A stretch of 64,000 nucleotides of DNA, taken from Membranipora membranacea (lineage: Eukaryota > Bryozoa > Gymnolaemata > Cheilostomatida > Membraniporidae). Numbering within the stretch: the stretch's first letter is position 1; every line of letters begins with the position of its first letter. Of the stretch, positions 10,415 to 21,889 are shown one piece after another. Location: positions 14,632,001-14,696,000 of the forward strand of contig OU612073.1 in assembly GCA_914767715.1 (NCBI GenBank), written 5' to 3'. The notes beneath the pieces are model-generated. The model was not told the DNA's origin. It did not search any database and worked only from the letters and a program-made list of their open reading frames with translations. The position numbers and the translations under genes are program-made.

Positions 10415-11643
10415 TCATACCCCTTTGTTGTTATTTCTGGATGAGCCCCTCCATTTCTCTTTACATTGGGTATTCTGTTGAGTATTTCGGTTCCTACATG
10501 GTCTATTTCCACATCTAGAAACAAAGAAAACTTTTTGTCATAATTGACTGCCAATTGATAAGAATGCCAACTGCTGTAAGCATATTGAGTGCAATCGTGA
10601 CTGAGAAAATTGGTGTGCACATCAACAGATATAGATCAATTGCACAGAAAAAGGAGAATAAGACTCGAACCCGATTTTGCAGAGCCCTAACTGAGCAAAA
10701 TTATTCTGTATTGCAGTTTTATCATAAGTAATAACCAATAAGTATCTCACCTTTGCCGAACAGCTTGGCCTTGTCTTAGCCTTGCTGCTGTTGCTTCAGC
10801 AATTATTCTCGGTACTGATGGGGCAGGAAGAGCTGTTGGAGTTGTCTGAGTCTGAGAAGTCTGTAGAATAACTTGCGGCAGTGTAATGTCTCGATTTTCT
10901 TTATTCTCTAGATTAGTGCCTACAGGAATGTTTTGAAGGTTTGTTACTCTATGGATAACGAAAGTACCGGGGTCCTCTACTATCATAGTTGGTCTAGCCC
11001 TTGGTGGAGGTGGAGGTCTGTTGTTGTCAATGCCGAGTGAGAAGTCTACAAAACAGCAATGAAAAAACTTTTGTACCCCCATAGCCGTGAAAGATTTAAT
11101 GATTCGGATTCGCTCTTTAAATTTGCACCAGCTTAGTTTGATCAGTGCCTACAGTAGTGATGGCAAAGTCTCGGTCCCAGTGTCGGTCTTGTGAGACTTG
11201 CCCCCTCAAGACACTGTCTCATTTTGTCGAGGCAGACACTCTTGATAAATGACGAGACTTGTTCATCATAAACACTGTTTATGTCGCAGTTTTTGTCACA
11301 GTTTTTGGTTTTTTTTTTAACCAAGAAAATGAAAAAAAACCATGGCTGATGCCAATAAAGTGGCAGTTTTCAATTTTATCGGCATCGATATATGTCTTGG
11401 TTTCGTCTCGAGTTTTGTTGCTGTCTCAGTCTCGTCCTGTCTCGCCAAACTCCTCCCAACTTCTTGCCTATTACAGCAACTTCAAGTCATTGAAATTGCA
11501 GCATTGTGTAATTATTGGAATGATATATAATATGTGCTTTTGAATCGAAGACAAGATGGAAAATAAACTTACTAATTCAGTGTGTTCAGTTTCAGTATCA
11601 GCTGGTCTGTGTCTAAATGAACCAACAACCAAGGATTTATATA
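10415..11643 (-). pseudogene. Copy A of the secreted Pro-rich peptide family, signal exon missing
   Basis: Exon 1 with a TATA box (TATATAAAT at 11643-11635) ends at 11573 before GTAAGT. Exon 3 runs 11045-10751 and encodes DNNRPPPPPRARPTMIVEDP...AARLRQGQAVRQR; its stop TGA (10749-10747) lies in the donor AAAG|GTGAGA. Exon 4 runs 10514-10415 after TTTCTAG and, in the splice-defined frame, begins CGNRPCRNRNTQQN and ends at a TGA. Exon 2 (signal peptide) is absent: the place where it should be (11150-11513) holds unrelated DNA. The mature part is open, but without exon 2 a secreted product is unlikely. It is divergently paired with copy B. Confidence 0.75.
11150..11513. mobile_element. Unrelated insertion/replacement in copy A, possible hAT-like fragment
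   Basis: Compared with copy G, family homology stops near 11150 and resumes at 11514 (ATTGGAATGA...). The intervening 360 bp is full of GTCTCG-type motifs and starts with CAGTAGTGATGGCAAAG. A weak inverted match to its far end (GGCGAGACAGGACGAGAC on the minus strand) hints at a degraded DNA transposon. It replaced exon 2 and most of intron 1. Confidence 0.4.
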
Positions 11644-11674
11644 GTAAGGGGCCGCTCAACAGGTCTTTATTAGA

Positions 11675-13448
11675 TCATTTGCAAACTGAAACTGAACACA
11701 CTAAATTTGTAAGTCTGTTTTATAAGTCAGTAGTACATATTATAATTAATTCAAATGATTCCACAGGGATGCTGTAAACTGTTAAAAATGTTATGGCAAT
11801 GATTATAGTAATATACAAACCAGAGCGTGGGGGCAAAGAGCTTTGGTGAAGGGGGGGGGGGGGGCCTTAGTCCAGGCTGCAACACCAATGATTGAAAGCT
11901 CTATCCAATCGTTCTGCCTAATTGGCAATGAGATGAGAGGCAATCTTATGTTCTCATAAAAAGAATAGATACCAAAATAATATTATGTAAACTATTTTTA
12001 GATCCATTTATCTATTCATAAATGATGTCTATATCCTTCCAGGTAGAGAAATAAGATGATGTTTACGCCTTCACCGTCAGAATGCATGTCAGTAGCTATG
12101 GTAATGTTCATTGCTATTAATGGTGCTTGATGCCATGAAGGTAAGTTCATGAAACATTTGTAGCGTTGAAGATTTTTATTATCGTTCAGCGTTTGTTATT
12201 GAAAGAAAACATAAGGCCACAACCTCGTTATACTTCTGTAGCCACTGATCCATCTAGTATTGTGCACATTTTTAAAGTAAAACTTTATTATTAAAACTTT
12301 CATAGCTACGGTGGTAAAAGACTTCTTTAATTGCTGTTTTGTAGACTCTTAATTTGGCCTTGACAACAACAGACCTCCACCTCCACCAAGGGCTAGACCA
12401 ACTATGATAGTAGAGGACCCCAGTTCTTTCATTATACACAGAGAACCAAGCCTTCAAAACATTCCTGTTGGCGCTAGTCTAAAAAATCAACACAATATGC
12501 AACTGCCACAAGTAATTCTGCCGAATTCTCAGACTGCTGCTCAATCAGCTCAGGGAATAGTAAGGCAAATAGTAAGGCAAAGGAAAGGCCAAGCTGTTAG
12601 GCGAAGGTGAGATGCATATTGGTTACTGCTTATGCATGTATTCTGCCCGATGATAAATTTGCAATACAGAATGATTTTTCTCAGCTAGGGCTCTGCAAAA
12701 TTGCGTTGGAGTTTATTCTTCCTATATCATAATTGGTATATATCTGTTGAAATGTACATGGCATGTTTATGGTTATGTTGGCACTCAAAAATCCTCAGTA
12801 TGCCCACAGTAGAAATGAGGTATAGAAATCCAGTGGCAGGAGGGTCAATCTATCTCGGACTGAATGTCTACAAATAACTAATATATTCTCAGATATCTTA
12901 GCGATAACCTGCTTTATATCAGTTGTTTCAGTAGCTTACTTTATATTAGTACGCCATTTTCAATCATAAGTATGTACCCACACATGAATACATTTGCTAT
13001 ATGGTATGTTTATGAGTATCCCATTATGCAATTTTTCTGGAATTTCCACTGCGTTAAGGTAAGGTTAAGTTCATATGATAAAGGTCAGATAATACTCGAA
13101 CTCATGTGTGTTCCATTTTCAGATATAAATTAGAAGGCCTTATCAAATGGACACTGCTTCAAGCTAAAGTTACATACAATGCGGTGTCAGAAAGTAATTC
13201 AATTAACATATTATATATTCAGAGTTTTCCTATAATACAATTCAGCATACTAAATTTATATTCCTTTTACAGTTTAATGCATTCTAGTAATTGGTGTTGC
13301 TATAGACTATGTTAAGTAAAAATTTGGGTAACAGCCCACGGCGTGAACTATTTTCTATATTTGTGCCTGAGATATTTATCGGTTTCATATTAACTTTATA
13401 ATCAAACAACTATTTCCTTCTGCCTCTCCATTAGTCCACACAAATAAA
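11675..13448 (+). pseudogene. Copy B of the peptide family, two nonsense mutations
   Basis: Exon 1 ends at 11708 (TTT|GTAAG) without a clear TATA box. Exon 2 (12043-12140) starts MMFTPSPSECM but has TGA at 12128-12130, where intact copies have CGA, CAA or TGG. Exon 3 (12345-12606) has a TAA right after the first two codons and otherwise reads as the class with REPSLQNIPVG and AAQSAQGIVRQIVRQR. Exon 4 is deleted. The 3' exon acceptor (TTTTCAG ending 13122) and AATAAA at 13443-13448 are present. A run of 14 G lies in intron 1 (11851-11864). Confidence 0.8.
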
Positions 13449-13799
13449 GAATGAGATAAAGGCTGATTTATTCAGGAACATTTACTATGATGTTCTGTAC
13501 TACAACTAATCATTGATGTTAACTACATTACAAAAATAACCCAATTCTAAATGATAGATAGCATGAGTTCCAAAAAAAAACAAAATGTCAGGGATTTATT
13601 GTATATCCATGTGTATACTTGGCTTTTTATACAAAATGATCAGGGTACATAAATTAGGCCCCAAGACTGCCTTAAAGCAATTTCAAGAGCCTTCAGGCAA
13701 AAGTCACCGGCCACTGATTTCCTTTCAGAGCTGATAAAAAAATTGTGACACATAAAAACGGGCAACATACAACATAGTATTGAAGAACTTAGCGTACAT

Positions 13800-14201
13800 C
13801 ATAGATTTAAAAACGGTATAGATAGGACATTGGGCTTCAGTAACTTTGCATTATGTTCCCACCCGTATCGTCATTGTGCCACCCGCAGTGTCGCGTTATG
13901 CATAGCGTAACTGCCAGTTGGTTTATAGTCAGCACCTTTTGCCTTTCATGTTGTTAACCTTATCAGAAAGTGTCCAATGAGAGAAGGCTATACTGAGTAA
14001 AACGACTTCTGAGCCAATCACAATGTTGTAAGAACATGATTGGCTGGAAGGTCGTTTTACTAACAGTCATGTGACACCCAGCCTTATCATGTAGATTGCT
14101 AAAATTCCTAGATCTGAGGCTAAAGTAGCTATCATACTATTGGATAGACAGGAGCACACAATGACCTATCTATACTGTTTTTAAATCTATGGCGTACATT
14201 T
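13800..14201. mobile_element. 402-bp MITE with 8-bp target duplication (hAT-like)
   Basis: The inverted ends CATAGATTTAAAAACGGTAT and, on the other strand, CATAGATTTAAAAACAGTAT bracket the element. Direct repeats GCGTACAT flank it (13792-13799 and 14202-14209). The duplicate at about 41946-41955 has the empty site (AGCATACATTTAAATG). An inner inverted repeat (GTAAAACGACTTCTGAGCCA near 13997 against its complement ending near 14060) lets the whole element fold back. No coding capacity. Confidence 0.85.
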
Positions 14202-14878
14202 AAATGTTTTATGTCTGCGATATGTTTCTGAAGTTTAATCCTACGAGGATCATGTTTGCTATGATTTGCGTCAGCTGTCTCAGCATGTTGGTAGGAGCAT
14301 TTTATGATAAACTGCTGTAGAAAAAACTCATTTATCTCCATTCCTTCTTTTTCACACAGTCTCATTTGTCAAGATACATTGGTCGGTGCTTATAATAAAG
14401 TATACATATATAGATAAAAAAAACATAATGCAAACTATCAAGGTGATATTATTATTTATTTTGTACATTGAGCAGCATGACCAAGAACAAGACCAAGATA
14501 AATTATAAATACACCAGGGATTTGAAGCTATGGTTGGGCTTTCTGTTTGGTTTTTTTATGCAACAGCCTACATTTACAATTCATCAGGCTGTTTTGATAT
14601 TTGAATACTGTACATTGCACATTTTAAAAAGTCTACATCATAAATGAGCCATTACAGACCTTTTCTGCATATATTTTTACTTTAATATTGTGAGGTTGAC
14701 TTTTAATGTTGAATTTATTGAGAAATAAAGTTTTTGGTACAAAAAAGATTTTTTTCTGCCCTTATAACACCTTCTCTTGTCTTGGCAATCAGTCCCAAGA
14801 CGTGAAAAATAATCCAGGTCAACTGAATAAAAAGTTGCCCTCCCTCAACCAACTAAGGACAACTTATTGGTAAGGAAA

Positions 14879-14975
14879 ACTTAGAACTACTGTTCTCAGC
14901 CAATGATAGGCTTTCTTAGAACTATTTTTCTCAGCCAATGATAGGCTTTCTTAGAACTACTGTTCACAGCTACTC
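14879..14975. repeat. Three tandem copies of a ~34-bp unit
   Basis: TCTCAGCCAATGATAGGC followed by TTTCTTAGAACTAC/T is repeated three times near the 5' end of the DIRS-like element. The derivative at 8665-9045 has a single unit. Confidence 0.7.
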
Positions 14976-15171
14976 ACATATTCTTTCTTTCAATCTACAT
15001 CCGGTCACCACGCCGGTCTTGAGAGAAAATAAGTCTGTCAATTTCTCACTCACTCAAAACTAGCTACTAACCAGGTATTTGATGCATATTGAGAACACAG
15101 ACTGGAACTGAAAGAAAGTATTGTCATTGATTTGATAGAGAAGACTGTGTGTGTCTAGAAAAATTTTCACT

Positions 15172-16030
15172 TTCAGGTTGAATACATTCAATTCATCATT
15201 ATGATGATAATGTAGGCAATGAATGAACTAGTTAGTTCATTGATGATCATTCAATCAAGGGCGATTCAACACCAATATAACCAAGGTATTCCAATGTATA
15301 ATATGTTGGTTCTGACATGACTTGACTGGTCAGAGTTATGTTACCAATTGAGGTAGTGTCACCCCCTGTTAACTTAGTACTACATACTAGGAGTCATCTC
15401 CCCTTGTAGTTGAATTCAAATTGAATGCATATTGAATTACAAGTGCACAAGTTTGTCTGTCTTTCAAAATGTTACTGTCTATAATATGTATTAGTATATC
15501 CCTTTCAGGTTGAATTTATTCATCATTATGATGATAATGTAGGCAATGAATGAACTAGTTCATTGAAGATCATTCAATCAAAGGTGATTCAACACCAATA
15601 TAACCAAGGTATTCCAATGTATAATATGTTGGTTCTGACATGACCTGACTGGTCAGAGTTATGTTACCAAATGATGTAGTGTCACCTCCCTGGTAACTTA
15701 GTACTACATATTAGGAGGTATCTCCCCTTGTAGTTGAATTTAAATTGAATGCATACTGAATTACAAGTGCACACTTATGTCTGTCTTTCGAAATGTAACT
15801 CTCTAAAATATGTATTTATTAGACACCTTGTTATGCTGGTTCTGACATGACTTGACTGGTCAGAGTTATGTTACCAATTGATGGAGTGTCACCTCCCTGG
15901 TAACTTAGTACTACATATTAGGAGTTATCTCCCCTTGTAGTTGAATTCAAATTGAGTTCATATTGCATTACAAGCGCACAATTATGTCTGTCTCTCAAAA
16001 TGTTACTCTCTTAAATATGTATTTGTTAGA
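15172..16030. repeat. ~332-bp tandem repeat, 2.6 units, inside the DIRS-like element
   Basis: Unit 1 starts near 15172 and unit 2 near 15504 (TTCAGGTTGAAT, ATGATGATAATGTAGGCAAT, GGTTCTGACATGAC, TCTCCCCTTGTAGTTGAAT). A third unit starts part-way at about 15833. Units differ by scattered substitutions. Confidence 0.8.
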
Positions 16031-16039
16031 CACCTTTTC

Positions 16040-16700
16040 CCAAAGACAAAACAAATTGGGCTCAGCTTTGTACATGGTACAAGTGAATGTATGCCCGCCA
16101 GATTATGTAGACGAAGTAGTCTAAATTCTGTCTTATTGCAAGTGAGTCTACAATCAAGAGATGGTAGTATGTTGAGAAACCTTGTCAACTAGAAAGTTGA
16201 TTGTACTGTTTTGTACTGTATTGTACTGTTTTGTACTGTTTTCCTTGTTTCTATTATACTTCACCTTCATACTAACAAATTGGGCTCGGCTTTGTACATG
16301 GTACAAGTGAATACATGCCCTTCAGATTATGTAGACAAAGTAGTCTAAAATCTGTTCTATTGCAAGTGAGTCTACCATCAAGAGATAGCTGTATGGTGGG
16401 AAACATTTTCAACTAGTAAGTTGATTGTACTGCCTCGCTGTAGCTGTTGCTGGCTTGCTGTTGTTTGCTTGCTTGCTGGTGCTTGCTGGTGCTCGCTATT
16501 GCTTGCTATTACTGTTTTCCTTGTTCCCATTATACTTTCAAACTAGCAAATTGGGCTCCGCTTTGTACATGGTACAAGTGAATACATGCCCCCAGATTAT
16601 GTAGACGAAGTAGTCAAAAATCTGTCCTATTGCAAGTGAGTCTACCATCAAGAGATGGTAGTATGGTGAGAAACCTTGTCAACTAGTAAGTTGATCGTAC
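16040..16700. repeat. Second tandem repeat, three units, inside the DIRS-like element
   Basis: CTTTGTACATGGTACAAGTG plus about 130 bp recurs from about 16048, 16278 and 16549. Spacers between units are simple-sequence DNA (TGTACTGTTT repeats at 16200-16250; GCTTGCTGGT-type repeats at 16435-16510). Confidence 0.75.
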
Positions 16701-17403
16701 TGCCTTGCTGTTTGTCATGCGACAATTGATTGTTATGCGACTATAATGTCATGGGTATGTGTTACAACTATCCTGCGCTGTTGTAACTGACCTGGCGTCT
16801 TTTAACAACTGTCTTATTCAGCAGATAAGTGAACCTATCATGAAATTAAAATTGATCATAATTATCATGCTTTATCATTTGATACCCGAATCGACCGATA
16901 TATAAGAACCTAGTGCTACCTGCTGTCGTTTGTGCGTTTTGACGCTGGTTGGAACTTGTTCGGGAGAGTCAGTGCCAGGCTGACCATGGTGATGCCACTG
17001 GCCCCATTGGTGAGTGTGTGCACGTTGGTCTCAAGAGAGTACCTTTTGCCAAATGGTCCTACCAGGAGTGAATTATTGGAACCGACGGAAATTTATATAT
17101 TCACCATTAGTTGGTAGAAGATCGGCTAAAAATTCTCACTTGCAGTTCTATTAACCTCAATTAATCCCCCCCCCCTACCACCTGTTCAGGGGCCTTCACC
17201 GAGGCTCTTTCCAGCTAGTGCAAGTTGGTGCCTGGTCACCGTCAACTCTGGATTAAGAAAGCACATAAAAAAATTTGCAAAAAAACTGATAGGAAGCACG
17301 TATCTGCTGAAAAAGGGTACTTGCCATCTCCTACCTGTATGATCCCACTAATCAACTTAATTACTAAAACATAGGACTATCATTAGAAGGATTACATATC
17401 CGT

Positions 17404-17595
17404 ATGTCATGGGTAACATTTCTATTGTTGGCATCATCATCTTTTGTGAAGGTATGTGTTCTAGGAGATTCCCATGGAGTTAGGCTATCTGCGTACCAAG
17501 CATTTGGGTGTAACAGAACAAATTGTCGTTATAAGCACGAGTGTAAACAGTGTAGGGGTAGTCATTCTGCGAAAGATTGTAAATCACACAAATAG
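17404..17595 (+). pseudogene. DIRS-like gag C-terminal Cys/His fragment
   Basis: An open frame of 63 codons ends with CNRTNCRYKHECKQCRGSHS followed by AKDC, a Cys/His pattern typical of the end of DIRS-group gag proteins, where it probably binds nucleic acid. The upstream gag body is not recognisable. Confidence 0.65.
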
Positions 17596-17611
17596 ATAAA
17601 ATTTTGTTACC

Positions 17612-18454
17612 ATGCTGATTAACGACATGTTGACGATTTTCTTTTCTTGTGTAAAAAAATTACTTGGGATGATCGAGGCCTTTCCTGACTTGGAGTACAT
17701 CGCCAATGGTTTCAGAAATGGGTTCAAAATTGGCCTTTGCCACAGTCCTCAAGTAGTGGCAACAGTTAAAGAAAAAAGCAGGAACCAAGAACATCTCTTA
17801 AAAAGACTTCACGCCGTAGTAGACTTTGGCCGCATCATTGGACCTTTTGAAAAACTTCCCATTCAGGACATGATGATTTCCCCAATCTAGGTCATTCCAA
17901 AAGCTAACTCTGAAAAATGGCGCATGATATTTGATCTATCAGCTCCACACGGAACATCAGTAAATGATAATATTCCCACGCATAACCGTCAGGTTAAATA
18001 TTGTAACATAAGAGATGTAGTAACACATGTTTTATCACTCAACGAACCAGACCAGGCCTATTTTGCCAAACTTGATATATCAGATGCATATCGAATGGTT
18101 CCCATCACCAAATCAGAGTGGCAGTTCTTAGGTATTAAGGTAGATGGCCAATACTACATTGATACTAGATAATCTATGGGGACAGGGAGCAGCTGCAAGA
18201 TTTTCCAAAGGATAAGTGATATGCTCCGATGGCTCTTCATCACTATACAAAATCACGAATGTTGCATTTTTAATTATCTAGATGATTTTCTCATTGTTGC
18301 CTCTGGGGCGGATGCTTGTAATGATGTGCTCCATAGGATCTTAGGGGTGTGCAGGGATGTAGAGGTACCTGTTTCTGCTCACAAAACAGAAGAAGCTACA
18401 AGAACAATTGTCTTTCTAGGGATAGGGATAGATTCTGCACAGGGGAGTCTATAA
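17612..18454 (+). pseudogene. DIRS-like reverse transcriptase, two in-frame stops
   Basis: Three open pieces (17612-17890, 17924-18172, 18176-18454) lie in one frame, interrupted by TAG at 17888-17890 and TAA at 18170-18172. Motifs in order: VIPKANSEKWRMIFDLSAP, the first catalytic Asp in FAKLDISDAYRMVP, the fingers/palm block KIFQRISDMLRWL, and the catalytic YLDD in FNYLDDFLIVAS. FLGIGIDS follows, the usual lead into the RT connection. The frame is then lost at a TAA (18452-18454). Confidence 0.85.
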
Positions 18455-18746
18455 TTTTATTCCTCAAGCCAAGGTAGCAGATGCCCTAAATCACATCAAT
18501 GCATTTCTATCTAAAGATCGTCAGCGAGTAAAATATTGGCAAAGACTACTAGGTAAACTTTGCCATCTTTCCCAGATTGTAGTAGCAGGCCATGCATACC
18601 TCAGTAGTGTGTATGGCAGGCTAAAGGGTATCACTTCATCTGATCGAAATCACATGCGGGATATATCTTGTGAGACCAGATCTGATTTGGTTGTATGGAG
18701 AGATTTTCTGTCTTATTAAGCACCCGGTAAACAGTTCCAATATCTT

Positions 18747-19230
18747 GTGGCAGGGGCTGTAGACTTCACTCTGGTCACTGATGCTTCAGGATCAATAGGA
18801 TATGGAGGTTTTTGGGGAAACACCTGGTTCCATGGGATGTGGCCAGATGAACTTTGGACAAACTTAAACATCACAGTTCTAGAGCTGTTCCCCATATTCG
18901 TAGCAGTGCACATGTGGCAGGAAAAATTTGCAAATTCAGTGGTTGAGGTCAGGACAGATAATGGGGCCCCTAGTCTCTATTCTAGAACATCTGTATTGTA
19001 AAGATGCTGTTTTGAGAAAGCTACTACGTCTTTTGGCGCTCCTATGCATGCAACAAAATATTCTCCTAGTGGCCAGACATATCCCAGGATTAGAGAACAT
19101 TGCTGCAGATTTGTTATCCAGAAATAAAATCAGAGAATTTAAACTCTGCTTTCCCACCATGGCTGCCTGTCCAACTAGCTTACCGGTACACCTGTGTCCA
19201 AGTAGGGTAAAAAATATATACTGGTCGTAA
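18747..19230 (+). pseudogene. DIRS-like RNase H domain, frameshifted
   Basis: 18747-19001 shows LVTDASGSIGYGGFWG (first Asp), LELFPIFVAVHMW (Glu) and VRTDNGA (second Asp). The conserved end, HIPGLENIAADLLSR, is in the frame starting 18928, so a frameshift occurred around 18970-18990. It would remove RNA from the RNA-DNA hybrid. Confidence 0.8.
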
Positions 19231-19389
19231 GGTGACAAATAATAATATCTATTTTTCTTTTCTAATCATAAGCATAAAATTGACCTTTGATCCTCAGGAC
19301 GTGAAGCGCGGGGGTGAGAAGGTCAAAGCAAACACATGACACTAATTATTATTGTGCAATGTTTATTTTAGAAATATAGGTACATACTC

Positions 19390-20277
19390 ATGATACATAA
19401 AAGATTCCCTGCACTATTTATTTCAGGGCTTAGAGCTAAGGCGAGGGACTTCTTAGACAAGTCTTTGTCCGAGGGCTCAAAGAAGTCTTACGATCGATTT
19501 TACAACCAATACAAAATGTTCTGCTCTGAGCACAAGCTCAAAAAATTCTCTACTTCGTCAATGGAGTTGTGGGTCACAAACCTGGCACAAGAAGGAAAAA
19601 AACACAGTGCAATCCTGTCACATGTGTCAGGAGTAAAATTCTTTTGCGTAAGAAAGAACAGTGAGGTTACCTTTGCTACTCATAAACTAAGGTTAATATT
19701 GAGGGGTATAAAAAACTCACAGGGTAGAACTCAAAAGAAAACACAGGCGATATCTCTTGACCAACTACACACTCTGATCACTAAGGCAAAGCAGGTCTTG
19801 TGGAGTATAGATGGGAGGCGCTTTTCTGCCATGGTATCTTGTGCTTTTTATGGATTCTAACGCCCTAGCGAGTATTGTATATGCTCAGCAGGGCATCATA
19901 TGTCCGTTGGCGATGTGTGTTTTAGCAAGGGTTCCATGGAAGTGCACATTAATTTTTTCAAAAATTCTGCAGAGTCAGCAAGCATTATGATTAAAGCAGT
20001 AGGGGGAAAGACATGCCCATTTCGCCTCGTTAAGAGGTATTTAAAACACTTGAAACCCTCAGAAGCAGCCCTTTGTTTTGAAGTCACAACAGCAGAGTTC
20101 AGAAAAGAGTTCAGTGATGTCCTAAAGGATTCAAAAATAGAGGGTTGGGTCATTCCTCACTCACTGAGACGAGGTGGCGCTACCTGGGCTAGCATTCAGG
20201 GCTGGTCTGACTCAAGAATAAGATCTTTTGGCAGGTGGTCATCCGATGCCTTCAAGAAATATATCTTGATAAACTAA
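19390..20277 (+). pseudogene. DIRS-like tyrosine recombinase, one in-frame stop
   Basis: Two open pieces (19390-19860 and 19900-20277) are in one frame, separated by TAA at 19858-19860 where the FLRPSE box should have Leu; the catalytic Arg of RPSE follows immediately. The catalytic HSLRRGGATWA (H-x-x-R) and the GRWSSDAFKKYI end (Trp and nucleophile Tyr) are intact. This family integrates circular DNA by recombination, which fits the absence of a clear target-site duplication around the element. About 295 codons in all. Confidence 0.85.
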
Positions 20278-20515
20278 GGTGCAGTTTTGGCGAAACAATT
20301 GTTCTGAGCTTGCTAGGTGTGCCTCGCTCAATACAATTGTTTTGGTGTTCATTTGTTCGTCAATTCTGCACCAGATTTAACAACATCTAATACTATGGCA
20401 AGTACCCTGTCTGCCAAACAACATATACAGTGGCGTTGATCGTCACTTTCGGTTACAAATGCGTGAAGCGCCCCATATTTTTTCCCCTATAATATGTTAC
20501 ATTATAAGAAAGAAA

Positions 20516-21457
20516 AAAAAACATTTAGAAAAACTTTTGATTCATGTATTTTTTCTACAACTAATGCCCATCAATAACGAACCATTTAAAAATATGGATT
20601 ACCAACTAAAAGCAGATCAGATACATCAATATTCATTGTGCTTATGTTCAGACTTTAATTTGCAGAAAGAATATTGTGTGAAAACATATAAACACTTAAA
20701 ACACTTTGTTAAAGAAAAGTTTGTGATTCTGATCAGGAAAAGCCTCACTCTGACAGTTATTATAAATATTAAAATACCAAAAAAAAATATTATTCTGCTC
20801 ATGAGATGCTAGGGCCTGCTGCTGTGATTGAGTTAAGACACAGTTCTGTTCTACAATTGCAAAATGCTCCTGTGCAAAATTGACTATTTTAGCATAAATT
20901 TCTTGAGTACTAGGTTATAGTGTTCATCTGTCACCTCACGATAAAATTTGGTGTGTTCCTGTGTTCCTTTATATGTCATATATTTCCTGAAGAACAATCA
21001 TAGATGGAAATTGACAGCTGAAGGCCAAGGTTGCAGTCAATGCGTGAATTCTACCGAGGTAAAATTTGAGTTTGTTCTGTATTGGTCAGCAACAATGCAG
21101 CGACAGAATGCAATAGGTGTTTAATTATAATATCTATACGCAACAAACAAATATCTCAGGCAATGACGAAAAAAATGATTCAAAGGTATTGAACCTAGTC
21201 TCACAACACTAATGACTAGAATGCAGCAAACAGTAAAAGGAAAATTATCTTAGATTATTATTTTGTATTTTAGGAAAAATCTGCTAATATATTATGTGAA
21301 CAAAATTTTCTAATGACTTGGCAATATATGTATATGTATCTATAGCTTATAGAAGTGCCCATATGACAAGGTGTTCTATCTAAGGCCTGAAAATCAAACG
21401 ATCCGGAATTCTGAGAATGATCTGAACTGTACCAGAAGTCACCAATATGTATCTCAC
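20516..21457. other. Family 3' flank (copy D side), no gene
   Basis: The duplicate lies at 42480-43419. It contains the 3' flank of copy D (minus strand); the expected AATAAA is degraded here (AATACA). Short open frames are shared with the duplicate only because the copies are young. Confidence 0.6.
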
Positions 21458-21737
21458 CTTCGCCTAACAGCTTGGCCTTGTCTTTGCCTTGCTGCTACTG
21501 CCTCTGCAATTATTTTCCTTGGTGATGAAGCAGGAAAAGCTGTTGGATCAGTCTGAATTTGGGAAGTCGGCAGAATAACTCGCGGCAGTGGAACTTGTCA
21601 AATTTCTATATTAGTGCCAACAGGAATGTTTTGAAGGCTTGGTACTGTATGCATATTGAGAGTGCGGGGGTCCTCAACTATTATAGTTGGTCTAGCCCTT
21701 GGTGGAGGTCTGTTGTTGTCGAGGCCAAGTGAAGAGT
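21458..21737 (-). pseudogene. Copy D: exon 3 only, with nonsense mutation
   Basis: Exon 3 follows TTTGTAG and reads DSSLGLDNNRPPPRARPTII (a shorter proline run), then stops at TGA (21600-21598), where other copies have CGA or an open codon. The remainder to the donor (end at 21458) stays recognisable. Exons 1 and 2 and their introns are deleted; promoter-like DNA resumes at about 21810. Exon 4 is absent. Confidence 0.8.
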
Positions 21738-21889
21738 CTACAAAAGGGAATGTTTTTACCATCACAGTCATGAAAGAATTCATAATTCAGTTTGTGCACT
21801 AAAAAGTAAATAGTAAAGGGCCACTTAATTGCTCTTAGTTACCAGCAAATTCCGAACGAACATTTATCACATTTATGTCTTTTGCATAA

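Larger units (their letters stand above)
14728..20515 (+). mobile_element. Degenerate DIRS-like (tyrosine recombinase) retrotransposon
   Basis: Domain order on the + strand is a Cys/His gag fragment (17404-17595), RT (17612-18454), RNase H (18747-19130) and tyrosine recombinase (19390-20277), which defines the DIRS order. Boundaries come from the uninterrupted duplicate at 42465-42490, where TTGAATTTATTGAGAAA runs straight into AACATTTAGAAAAAC; here the same two halves are 5.8 kb apart. Imperfect inverted ends are visible (TTTTTTTCTGCCCTTATAAC near 14750; TTTTTTTCTTTCTTATAATG on the minus strand at the 3' end). The 5' third is tandem repeats. Several stops and at least one frameshift make it inactive. 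No methyltransferase domain is seen. Confidence 0.88.

Noticed and set aside
11851-11864. Run of 14 G as a functional G-quadruplex
   Set aside because: A G-rich patch is present in intron 1 of several copies, but the long run is unique to copy B and is probably slippage.
13106-13315. 69-codon frame following the TTTTCAG acceptor in copy B
   Set aside because: The region matches the 3' untranslated exon of other copies, where the same frame stops within a few codons (for example AGA CTT TAA).
14879-16700. CRISPR-like array
   Set aside because: The repeats are long tandem units with no unique spacers, in animal DNA inside a retroelement.
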